DNA from: an uncultured Kiritimatiellota bacterium
GTDB taxonomy: Bacteria; Verrucomicrobiota; Kiritimatiellia; RFP12; UBA1067
Reading direction: 5' to 3'
Length of the DNA stretch: 15,688 nucleotides
Assembly: GCA_934635045.1 (NCBI GenBank)
Contig: CAKTZA010000073.1
Location: forward strand, 1 to 15,688
The notes under the pieces are model-generated. The model ran no database searches and was not told the DNA's origin. It worked only from the letters and a program-made list of their open reading frames with translations. Position 1 is the first letter of the stretch. The number at the start of each line of letters is the position of its first letter. Both the position numbers and the translations under genes were made by a program. Positions 7,556-13,146 of the stretch are shown here, piece by piece.

Positions 7556-9006
7556 GCGCGATCCTCCGGCTCCTCTTCAAGGACGATGGCGGCTGTGCGG
7601 CCGGTCGACGACGCCGTGCCGATCGGGTTCACCGGGTCGAAGTTCGCGCCCAGCACGACGGCGCGGCGCGGCGACGACGTGTCGCCGGAGATCCACGGAC
7701 GCGCCTCGGACAGGAGATAGGCGCTCGACGCGAGGTCGGAAATCGAGTCGACGGGACGCTCCGCCGGAATCTGCGGCGGCAGGACCTTCCGATGCAGGGC
7801 GAGCGCCGTCTTCACGAGACCCGCCGCCATCGCCGCGCGCAGGGTGTGGCCGATGTTGCCCTTCACGGAGCCGACGCCCACGAGCGGCGACCCCGGCGTA
7901 TGCGCCCCCCAAAGGCGACGGATCGCCTCCAGCTCGCGCGCCTCGGCCTCCTTCAGGCCCGAACCGTCCGCCTCGACGAGGCCGATGGACGTGACGGGCA
8001 CCTCGGCGCGCGCGGCAGCCTCGGCGAAGACGGCCGAAGGGTCGTTCGCGGGACTGTGCCCGATCGCGATGCCGCGCACGAGCGCGTAGATCCGGTCATG
8101 GTCGCGCAGGGCGTCCGCCCGCCGCTTCAGGACGAAGAACGCGCCGCCTTCGCCGGGAATCGTGCCGTCCTGCTCCTGGGCGAAGGGATGCAGCTCGGCG
8201 CGCGTCGAGAACGCCGTCTCGCCGGAGAGCCCTTCGAGATAGGCGCGGGAGAGCGGCGGCGTGAGCGCGCCCGCGAGGGCGACATCGGCGCGGCCCGTCG
8301 CCAGGTCGTCCACCGCGTTCGCGAGCGTCGCGGCGCCCGTCAGGAGGCCCGCGTCCATGATCGTCGCCGCGCCGTCGAAGCCGCATTCGCGCGCAATCCA
8401 CGAGGCGAGGCGGTAGCCCGCGCCCATCAGGAACGAGGCCGCGTCCGGCGGCGGCAGGGACTCGAGCAGCTTGGCCTTGACGGCCTCCAGCGCCTCCTCC
8501 GGCGCATGGGGGAAGAAGCGGCGCACGACGTCGAGCGTCTGGTCGAGAAACGACGTGTGCTGTAGCCAGTTCACCGTCGAGGCGTTGAACGGCGGCGCAT
8601 AGCCGAAGCGCACCGTGCCGCGCACGGGCGGGTTCGCGTGCGGTTTCATCGCCGCGTCGGCGAGCGCGTCGAACGCGAGCTGCGTCGCGAAGTAAAGATC
8701 CTGGTTCTCGCCCGCGTTCACCTGACGCGGAAAGTTCTGCATCGAGGGCACGCAGGCGTAGAGGTCGCCAAGTTGGCCGAGGCGCGTCGGATAGGGCCGC
8801 GCAAAGACGTTCTTCTGCCCGAACGGCAGTTCGGCCTCCGGGCCGGGCGGCGTCAGCAGGACCTTGCGGGACATGACCGCCTCCCACAGTGACACCGGCG
8901 TGGCACAGCCGGCGAAGCGGCAGGACATGCCCACGATGGCGATGGCGGCACCACCGCGATTCGGCGGAGCCGCCCCCTCTCGAACGCTCTTCGTGACAAT
9001 CGTCAT
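7552..9006 (-). CDS. Ketosynthase-like protein lacking the catalytic Cys and first His
   Basis: 484 residues with a full thiolase-type KS fold signature of the large PKS/PUFA-synthase type: IAIVGMSCRFAG (22-33), the NASTVNWLQHTSFLDQT segment (141-157), DVALAGALTPPLS (241-253), GEGGAFFVLKR (285-295) and GSVKGNIGHT (379-388). The active-site region that normally reads VDxACSSSL is here TIMDAGLLTGA, with Gly220 where Cys should be. The VEAHGTGT motif is VEADGSGL, with Asp347 for His. Lys382 and the second His (387) remain. The C-terminal FGFGGxNAH loop is also degenerate. The frame is intact and high in GC, so this is not a decayed gene by ordinary signs. An extended -10 lies immediately before the ATG. 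It probably pairs with the next protein, whose N-terminus is the linker that normally follows the KS in one chain. Confidence 0.85.
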   Translation of the reverse strand: MTIVTKSVREGAAPPNRGGAAIAIVGMSCRFAGCATPVSLWEAVMSRKVLLTPPGPEAELPFGQKNVFARPYPTRLGQLGDLYACVPSMQNFPRQVNAGENQDLYFATQLAFDALADAAMKPHANPPVRGTVRFGYAPPFNASTVNWLQHTSFLDQTLDVVRRFFPHAPEEALEAVKAKLLESLPPPDAASFLMGAGYRLASWIARECGFDGAATIMDAGLLTGAATLANAVDDLATGRADVALAGALTPPLSRAYLEGLSGETAFSTRAELHPFAQEQDGTIPGEGGAFFVLKRRADALRDHDRIYALVRGIAIGHSPANDPSAVFAEAAARAEVPVTSIGLVEADGSGLKEAEARELEAIRRLWGAHTPGSPLVGVGSVKGNIGHTLRAAMAAGLVKTALALHRKVLPPQIPAERPVDSISDLASSAYLLSEARPWISGDTSSPRRAVVLGANFDPVNPIGTASSTGRTAAIVLEEEPEDRA

Positions 9007-9012
9007 GCCGCT

Positions 9013-9021
9013 ATTGTACCA
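9013..9021 (-). promoter_or_regulatory. Extended -10 promoter of the synthase-like pair; possible leaderless start
   Basis: The minus strand reads TGGTACAATAGCGGCATG: an extended -10 (TGG at 9021-9019, TACAAT at 9018-9013) with only six bases before the ATG at 9006. Initiation 6-7 bases past the -10 would fall on or beside the A of the start codon. No Shine-Dalgarno is visible. No clear -35 is seen in the 3' end of epmA. Confidence 0.6.
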
Positions 9022-9028
9022 AATTTCC

Positions 9029-10048
9029 TCACACAGGTGCGCGCACAGCCGAAATTTCCTTCGCGCCCGTCAGAACCATCACGAGGCGATCGACACCCAG
9101 CGCGACGCCTGCCGCCGACCCGATGCGCGGCAGCGTCGCCAGGAAGTCCTCGTCGAGGGGATAGTCGGACTCGCCCAGAACCTTCCGGTTCGCCTTCGCC
9201 GCCACGAACCGTGCGCGCTGCTCCGCCGCGTCGCACAGTTCCGTAAAGCAGTTCGCGAGCTCCATCCCGTCCCAGTAAAACTCCCACCGCTCGGCACAAA
9301 CCCCTGGGGACAGACCCCGCTCACGTGGGGACAGACCCCCCGAAATCGCTGGGGACAGCCCCCGTTCCTGGGGGGACAGACCCCCGAATGCGTCTTCTGA
9401 AATCGATTGAAAATCACTGATTTTCGACAATTTCGCCAAAGAAGCGGCTTGCGGCGGATAGTCCATCAGGAACACGCCGCCGCCGAGGGCTTTGATGGCG
9501 GGCTCGATCTTCGTCGCCATGTCGAAGTCAAAGCGATCCTGATTCCAGTCCGTCCACGGATCCCATCCGGCGTATTTCAAATAGGCTTCCCGCACCGTCA
9601 GCCGCTGGGGACAGACCCCACGTGCCGGGGGACAGGCCCCCGAATTCTGGGGACAGGCCCCCGCCGATGCGGCGGATTGCCCCAAGCCAAGGTCTCCGAG
9701 CAGGGCTTCCAAGTCCGCCGCGATGTCGAGGTAGGTCGCATTCTTGCGGTACCACTCGATCATCGTGAATTCGGGATTGTGGCGCGAGCCCCGCTCACCC
9801 TCGCGGAAGCACGGGCCGATCTGGTAGAGACGATCCATCCCCGCCGCCAGCAGCTTCTTCATCTGAAGTTCCGGCGAGGCGCGCAGATAGCCGCCGTCCC
9901 GACAGGGCGGACAGTCAATGTGCTCTTCCGGCGCCGGCGCGGGAATCCGCACCGCCGTCTCGACCTCAACGAAGCCGCGCGCATCAAAAAACGCGCGAAT
10001 CGCCCGAACGATCCGCGCCCGTTCAATCAAAATATCCACATTGGGCAT
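9029..10048 (-). CDS. epmA: EF-P lysyltransferase-like (EpmA/PoxA/GenX), with repeat-encoded inserts
   Basis: A 339-residue class II lysyl-tRNA-synthetase-like protein without the anticodon domain. In E. coli EpmA attaches beta-lysine to elongation factor P. Seen: motif 2 FREGERGSRHNPEF (~81-94) and IEWYRKNATY; the WEFYWDGMELANCFTEL segment (~255-271); motif 3 GVALGVDRLVMVLTG (~314-328). The ATG at 10048 follows TGAGGA; a TTG six codons upstream is in frame but less likely. Two inserts interrupt it: residues ~124-148 (repeated GACP/GVCP) and ~210-249 (four GLSP), both made of GGGGACAG-type repeats. Removing them leaves a core of about 290 residues, near the usual core of the family. Both inserts lie between conserved blocks. 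Neither efp nor epmB is in the window, so EpmA is preferred over a GenX-like paralogue only by similarity. Confidence 0.85.
   Translation of the reverse strand: MPNVDILIERARIVRAIRAFFDARGFVEVETAVRIPAPAPEEHIDCPPCRDGGYLRASPELQMKKLLAAGMDRLYQIGPCFREGERGSRHNPEFTMIEWYRKNATYLDIAADLEALLGDLGLGQSAASAGACPQNSGACPPARGVCPQRLTVREAYLKYAGWDPWTDWNQDRFDFDMATKIEPAIKALGGGVFLMDYPPQAASLAKLSKISDFQSISEDAFGGLSPQERGLSPAISGGLSPRERGLSPGVCAERWEFYWDGMELANCFTELCDAAEQRARFVAAKANRKVLGESDYPLDEDFLATLPRIGSAAGVALGVDRLVMVLTGAKEISAVRAPV
9306..9384. repeat. Four in-frame GGGGACAG(A/C)CCCC units in epmA
   Basis: Copies at 9306-9318, 9327-9339, 9351-9363 and 9372-9384, all in the same orientation. Start-to-start spacings are 21, 24 and 21, all multiples of three. 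On the coding strand each gives Gly-Leu-Ser-Pro, so the protein has a near-heptad GLSP repeat. Confidence 0.9.
9409..9425. repeat. A+T-rich inverted repeat beside the epmA insert
   Basis: GAAAATCA-C-TGATTTTC is a perfect 8-base inverted repeat with a one-base centre. It lies directly beside the four-unit GGGGACAG block and appears to belong to the same insert, which would make that insert composite. Confidence 0.65.
9607..9661. repeat. Three in-frame GGGGACAG(A/G)CCCC units in epmA
   Basis: Copies at 9607-9619, 9628-9640 and 9649-9661, spaced exactly 21 bases. They are read in a different frame from the other epmA block, giving Gly-Ala/Val-Cys-Pro instead of Gly-Leu-Ser-Pro. Confidence 0.9.
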
Positions 10049-10277
10049 GTCTTTTGTCCTCAGCAACGGCTACTTGTGTACGGCATGACCATCCGACCCA
10101 CCAAGACACCTGACCGAAATACGCCTGTGCGTACTTCCACGCCTCATCGCTCTGCATGGACAACGCCGTGCGATAGCCGAACACGGCATTGCGGCTGCGC
10201 GGATAATGGCCATGCCGCCACAGCCATCCCATGACGATGAACAGTCCCGGCACAAGAAATATTAAAGCCATGTGCAT
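10023..10277 (-). CDS. Small SdpI-like membrane protein, possibly C-terminally truncated
   Basis: 84 residues. A hydrophobic N-terminal helix (MHMALIFLVPGLFIVMGWLW) is followed by FGYRTALSMQSDEAWKYAQAYFG, which resembles the GxRTxxSxxSxExWxxxx segment of SdpI/YhfL-type membrane proteins. The ATG at 10277 has a clear GAGGAG six bases upstream. Family members usually have another membrane helix after this motif; here the chain runs into a polar tail (RTQVAVAEDKRHAQCGYFD) that overlaps the start of epmA by 26 bases, so the 3' end may have been lost or replaced. I saw no obvious frameshift that restores a helix. Role unknown; SdpI itself is an immunity protein, but no toxin gene is near. Confidence 0.55.
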   Translation of the reverse strand: MHMALIFLVPGLFIVMGWLWRHGHYPRSRNAVFGYRTALSMQSDEAWKYAQAYFGQVSWWVGWSCRTQVAVAEDKRHAQCGYFD

Positions 10278-10307
10278 ATCATTCTCCTCTCGCGTCTTTA
10301 TGATGAT

Positions 10308-10319
10308 TTATGTACATAA
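10308..10319. promoter_or_regulatory. Perfect 12-base palindrome TTATGTACATAA
   Basis: An A+T-rich perfect palindrome in the 65-base gap between the TatD-type gene and the SdpI-like gene, 31 bases before the latter's ATG. It could be an operator. TATCTT and TATCCT, possible -10 boxes, lie just upstream of it. No convincing promoter can be fixed. Confidence 0.35.
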
Positions 10320-10342
10320 GATAGGATAGAAAACCCTCCCCA

Positions 10343-11095
10343 TCAGATCGTGCCAGCTGATTGGGAGCGGAAGCGCGTGGCGTTCGCGTCGGTGATTGCC
10401 TCCAGTTCCGCTGGGGACAGGCCCCGCAGCTCGGCCGTTTTCGCGAGCACGTCGCGGACGGAGAGCGGCGCGCCCGTCAGCGGATTGAGCAGCACCGCAG
10501 GTTCGCAATCGCGATCCGTCTCGACGAGCAGACGGTCAATCGGAATCTTCTTCACGAGCGCACGGTAGTTGACGGCGTGGTCGTTCAGAACCGCCGGGCC
10601 GACGGAAACGTAGCCGTTCAGCGCCACGATGTCCGGCAACAGTCCGTCGCTCCGCGAAAAGCCGTGGAAGAGGAACGGGCCTAAGGGACTTGAAGGACGG
10701 GAGGGAGAGGGGCGACTCGAAGCCGAGCGCCCCGCCAATTCGATCATTCGATTATTCGATAATTCGATTATTCCCCTGACGACCTGCCCCCAGCACTTGG
10801 CCCCGTGCAGGACGACCGGGCGGCCGAATTCCAGGGCGACCCGCAACTGCGCCTCGAACACGGCGCGCATTGACGGCGAGATGTCGCGCGTCTTCAGGCG
10901 GTCGAGCCCGATTTCACCGACACCCAAGCGCGAGTTCGCCGCGAGCTGTTCGCGCAGCCACGCCGAGACGTCCGCCGCCGGACGAGCGTCCGGCGCACAG
11001 GACATCCACGGATGGATGCCGACGAAGTCGCGGCCAATCAGAAACTCGCGAACGGACGGATCGCCGCCGCTGACATGGCAATGCGCGTCCGTCAC
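10343..11095 (-). CDS. TatD-family metal-dependent hydrolase (probable DNase)
   Basis: 250 residues. Metal ligands of the TatD amidohydrolase family are all visible: DAHCHV (His5, His7), GEIGLD (Glu61), VVLHG (His97), LFHGFS (His144) and VETDRD near residue 190. TatD proteins are magnesium-dependent nucleases or phosphoesterases in the cytoplasm. GIHPW (26-30) is typical of the shorter branch of the family. The GTG start at 11095 overlaps the stop of the HIT gene (GTGA). Residues ~110-140, between the two conserved histidine segments, are an extra Ser/Pro/Arg-rich stretch encoded by repeats; without it the length fits the short branch. A GGGGACAGGCCCC copy encodes the GLSP of RGLSPAELEAI near the C-terminus. 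Confidence 0.85.
   Translation of the reverse strand: MTDAHCHVSGGDPSVREFLIGRDFVGIHPWMSCAPDARPAADVSAWLREQLAANSRLGVGEIGLDRLKTRDISPSMRAVFEAQLRVALEFGRPVVLHGAKCWGQVVRGIIELSNNRMIELAGRSASSRPSPSRPSSPLGPFLFHGFSRSDGLLPDIVALNGYVSVGPAVLNDHAVNYRALVKKIPIDRLLVETDRDCEPAVLLNPLTGAPLSVRDVLAKTAELRGLSPAELEAITDANATRFRSQSAGTI
10413..10425. repeat. GGGGACAGGCCCC palindrome within the TatD-type gene
   Basis: A single copy encoding Gly-Leu-Ser-Pro in RGLSPAELEAIT. Related TatD proteins commonly have GLSPEEL-like residues here, so the repeat coincides with native sequence rather than adding length. Confidence 0.8.
10738..10772. repeat. 8-base tandem repeat ATTCGATN within the TatD-type gene
   Basis: Four ATTCGAT units start at 10738, 10746, 10754 and 10762, followed by ATT. 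The 8-base period matches the degenerate tract in ispG. A neighbouring purine-rich stretch (~10690-10722) belongs to the same extra loop. Since 8 is not a multiple of 3, gain or loss of a unit would shift the frame. Confidence 0.9.
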
Positions 11096-11493
11096 AAGCG
11101 AATGCGCGCGGCGAGGGCTTTCAGCTCGTCCATGTTCCCCGCATGGTTCTCGAAGACGATCGGCTCCTTGCCGTAACGCGGCACGATGTGGAAATGGACG
11201 TGGTGGACGGTCTGTCCGGCGGCCTCGCCATTGTTCTGGAGAATGTTGAAGCCGTCGCAGGGGAGCGCCGCCTTGAGGTGCGCGGCGACTTTTTTCACGC
11301 GCGCGATGATGGCAGCAAGCGTCTCGTCCGGCGTGTCGAGCAGTCCCTGCGAGTGGGTCTTCGGGATGACGAGCGTATGGCCCTTCGTGAAGGGATTGAT
11401 GTCGAGATAGGCGACGACGAGCTCGTCTTCGTAGACCTTGAAGCTCGGAATTTCGTTCGCCGCGATGGCGCAGAATATGCAGTCGTTTTTCAT
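11092..11493 (-). CDS. HIT-family nucleotide hydrolase (Hint-like)
   Basis: 133 residues with the N-terminal CIFCAIAANEIPSFKVYEDE segment, DINPFTKGHTLVIPK, and the histidine triad HVHFHIVPR near the C-terminus (HxHxHxx, active nucleophile the middle His of the triad). HIT proteins hydrolyse nucleoside phosphoramidates or dinucleotides; the exact substrate is unknown. The ATG at 11493 is chosen because MKNDCIFC is the usual start and AAGGA lies upstream; an earlier in-frame start would overlap the glycosyltransferase. It begins four bases after that gene's stop and overlaps the TatD-type gene by four bases. Confidence 0.92.
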   Translation of the reverse strand: MKNDCIFCAIAANEIPSFKVYEDELVVAYLDINPFTKGHTLVIPKTHSQGLLDTPDETLAAIIARVKKVAAHLKAALPCDGFNILQNNGEAAGQTVHHVHFHIVPRYGKEPIVFENHAGNMDELKALAARIRL

Positions 11494-11497
11494 TTTG

Positions 11498-12196
11498 TCA
11501 GTTTCCTTTCTTCCCAAAGCGAAGCCGCAACGCGATCTTGACTGACTCGGTCGCGATGCCGGGGGTGATCTTCGAGTAGCCCTGCACGCGGTCGGTGAAG
11601 ACGATCGGGATCTCCCGAATCGAGCAGCCCGCCCGCCACGTACGGTGGTTCATCTCCAGCTGAAACGAGTAGCCCTTCGAGGCGACCGTCTCGAAGTCGA
11701 TCTTCCGCAGCGTCGCGGCCTTCCAGCACTTGAAGCCGCCGGTCGGGTCGCGGAGCGGCATCCCCGTCACGGTGCGGATGAAGAGTCCGCCCGCGCGCGA
11801 GATGAGCCGCCGCTTGAACGGCCAGCCCGGCGTCGCGCCGCCCGGCACGTAGCGCGAGCCGATCACGAGGTCGGCGTCTTCCGCCAAGAGGCGCGGCACG
11901 TCCTTCGGATCGTGCGAGAAGTCGCAGTCCATCTGGACGATGCGGTCGGCGCCCAGTTCCAGCGCGCGGCGGAACCCCGCGACGTAGGCGCGGCCCAGCC
12001 CTTCCTTCTGCGCACGGTGCAGGACATGGACGCGCGGATTCGCCGCCGCGAGCGCGTCCAGCACCTCGCCTGTCCCGTCCGGCGAGTTGTCGTCGACGAA
12101 CAGGAGGTCGACACCCGCCGTCGCCAGCACGGCTTCCGCCATCGGCTTCACGTTGTCGCGTTCGTCATAGGTTGGTATCACCACAATTGTCTTCAT
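11498..12196 (-). CDS. DPM1-like polyprenol-phosphate mannosyl/glycosyltransferase (GT2)
   Basis: 232 residues of a GT-A fold glycosyltransferase: VVIPTYDERDNV (~5-16), VDDNSPDGT (~34-42), QMDCDFSHDP with the metal-binding acidic motif (~88-97), GSRYVPGG, LRDPTGGFKCW, and GYSFQLEMNHR near residue 185. This matches dolichol/polyprenol-phosphate mannose synthases, which transfer a sugar from a nucleotide donor to a polyprenyl phosphate at the membrane. There is no C-terminal membrane domain, so it would act as a peripheral enzyme. The product could feed periplasmic glycan assembly, in keeping with the O-antigen-ligase-like gene 10 kb away, but that link is inference. The ATG follows AAGGA. Confidence 0.9.
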   Translation of the reverse strand: MKTIVVIPTYDERDNVKPMAEAVLATAGVDLLFVDDNSPDGTGEVLDALAAANPRVHVLHRAQKEGLGRAYVAGFRRALELGADRIVQMDCDFSHDPKDVPRLLAEDADLVIGSRYVPGGATPGWPFKRRLISRAGGLFIRTVTGMPLRDPTGGFKCWKAATLRKIDFETVASKGYSFQLEMNHRTWRAGCSIREIPIVFTDRVQGYSKITPGIATESVKIALRLRFGKKGN

Positions 12197-12208
12197 AGAA
12201 GCGTTTCC

Positions 12209-12676
12209 TTATTTCCCTTCGGCGATCTCGGCAAGCCAGCCGGCGACTTTCGTGAAGGTCTCCTCGCGGTCGGCGGGCGTCTTGAGGCCGCATTCCCAGA
12301 TGACGATCACGTTCCAGCCCTGCTCGGCCCACAGGCGCTCATGCTCCTGGTCGCGGCAGACGTTCCGGCGGAACTTCGCGTTCCAGAACGCGCGGTTCGA
12401 CTTCGGCGCGGTCGCCTGCGCACACGCCTCCGTCTGCACGAGCTTGCGTCCGTCCCACGTCCAGCCGTGATGATGCCAGAAGCAGCCGCGAATCTCGATC
12501 AGCGTCTTCAGGCGCGGCAGGACGACATCGGGATGCCCGACGACCTTCTTGTCGCAGACGCGGAAGCGATAGCCCTGCGCAAAGAGCCACTTGCGCACGA
12601 CGACTTCCGGCAGCGTGTCGCGCGACCGGATCGCCCGCATGATCTTTGACCGAACCTCTGGCGCAAACTTGTCCAT
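12209..12676 (-). CDS. vsr: Very short patch repair endonuclease (Vsr)
   Basis: 155 residues, almost the length of E. coli Vsr (156). Seen: SKIMRAIRSRDTLPE (10-24), GHPDVVLP with the catalytic-type Asp50, IRGCFWHHHGW (62-72) with the His cluster, FWNAKFRRNVCRD, and a VIWECGLK segment near the C-terminus. Vsr nicks 5' of the T in T:G mismatches left by deamination of 5-methylcytosine. The first of two consecutive ATGs (12679) also fits; I chose 12676 because GGAGG is better spaced from it. The start overlaps the ispF stop. Vsr genes usually sit beside a cytosine methyltransferase; none is in this window. Confidence 0.9.
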   Translation of the reverse strand: MDKFAPEVRSKIMRAIRSRDTLPEVVVRKWLFAQGYRFRVCDKKVVGHPDVVLPRLKTLIEIRGCFWHHHGWTWDGRKLVQTEACAQATAPKSNRAFWNAKFRRNVCRDQEHERLWAEQGWNVIVIWECGLKTPADREETFTKVAGWLAEIAEGK

Positions 12677-13146
12677 CATTCCTCCAGCAGGCAGACGGCA
12701 TGGACTTCGATGCCGAGGCCGGCGCCGACGTCGTCGAGTTTCTCGTTCGTCTTGCCCTTGATGGAAATGCGGCCCGTGCCGACGTTCATCACCGCCGCGA
12801 GGCGCGCGCGCATCAGGTCGATGACGGGACGGAGCTTCGGGCGTTCGCAGATGACGGTCGCATCGATGTTCCCAATCTTGTAGCCCGCGCCGCGAATCTC
12901 CTTCACGACCGCCGCGAGCAAGGCCGTCGAGTCGGCGTCCTGCCACCGCGCGTCCGTGTCGGGGAAGTGCGAGCCGATGTCGCCGAGCGCCGCCGCGCCG
13001 AGCAGCGCGTCGATGATCGCGTGCACGAGGACATCTGCATCACTGTGGCCCGCCAGCCCCGTCTCGCCGGGAAACTCGACGCCGCCGAGGACGAGCCGCC
13101 GTCCCTCCGCGAAGCGGTGCGAATCGTAGCCGAAGCCGATTCTCAT
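12676..13146 (-). CDS. ispF: 2-C-methyl-D-erythritol 2,4-cyclodiphosphate synthase (IspF)
   Basis: Converts CDP-ME 2-phosphate into the cyclic diphosphate of the MEP pathway, the substrate of IspG. 156 residues, the usual length. Seen: MRIGFGYDSHRF with Asp8 and His10 as metal ligands, GHSDADVLVHAIIDALLGA (metal His and the conserved loop), GDIGSHFPDTD, NIDATVICERPKL, and the C-terminal ISIKGKTNEKLD motif. The ATG at 13146 overlaps the stop of the FAD oxidoreductase (ATGA), and its own stop overlaps the vsr start, so it is tightly coupled in the operon. The other MEP gene here, ispG, is in the separate rseP unit. Confidence 0.96.
   Translation of the reverse strand: MRIGFGYDSHRFAEGRRLVLGGVEFPGETGLAGHSDADVLVHAIIDALLGAAALGDIGSHFPDTDARWQDADSTALLAAVVKEIRGAGYKIGNIDATVICERPKLRPVIDLMRARLAAVMNVGTGRISIKGKTNEKLDDVGAGLGIEVHAVCLLEE

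Noticed and set aside
4151..7720. A very long plus-strand open frame (about 1190 codons) opposite the synthase-like gene
   Set aside because: Its translation is extremely Arg/Glu/Asp/Ala-rich without family motifs; it is the antisense shadow of a high-GC gene.
4250..9006. A normal, active polyketide or PUFA synthase
   Set aside because: The KS Cys and first His, the AT Ser and His, and the DH His are all replaced, and there is no carrier or ketoreductase domain.
9306..9661. The regularly spaced GGGGACAG units as a CRISPR array
   Set aside because: Units are only 13 bases, the intervals 8-11 bases, and the whole is translated in frame within epmA; there are no cas genes.
10278..10342. A tRNA or other structured RNA in the gap before the SdpI-like gene
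   Set aside because: It is too short and A+T-rich; only a 12-base palindrome and a ribosome site are visible.
12676..12946. A longer N-terminus for Vsr
   Set aside because: The extension is the shifted-frame translation of ispF; the protein starts naturally at the Met beside the GGAGG site.
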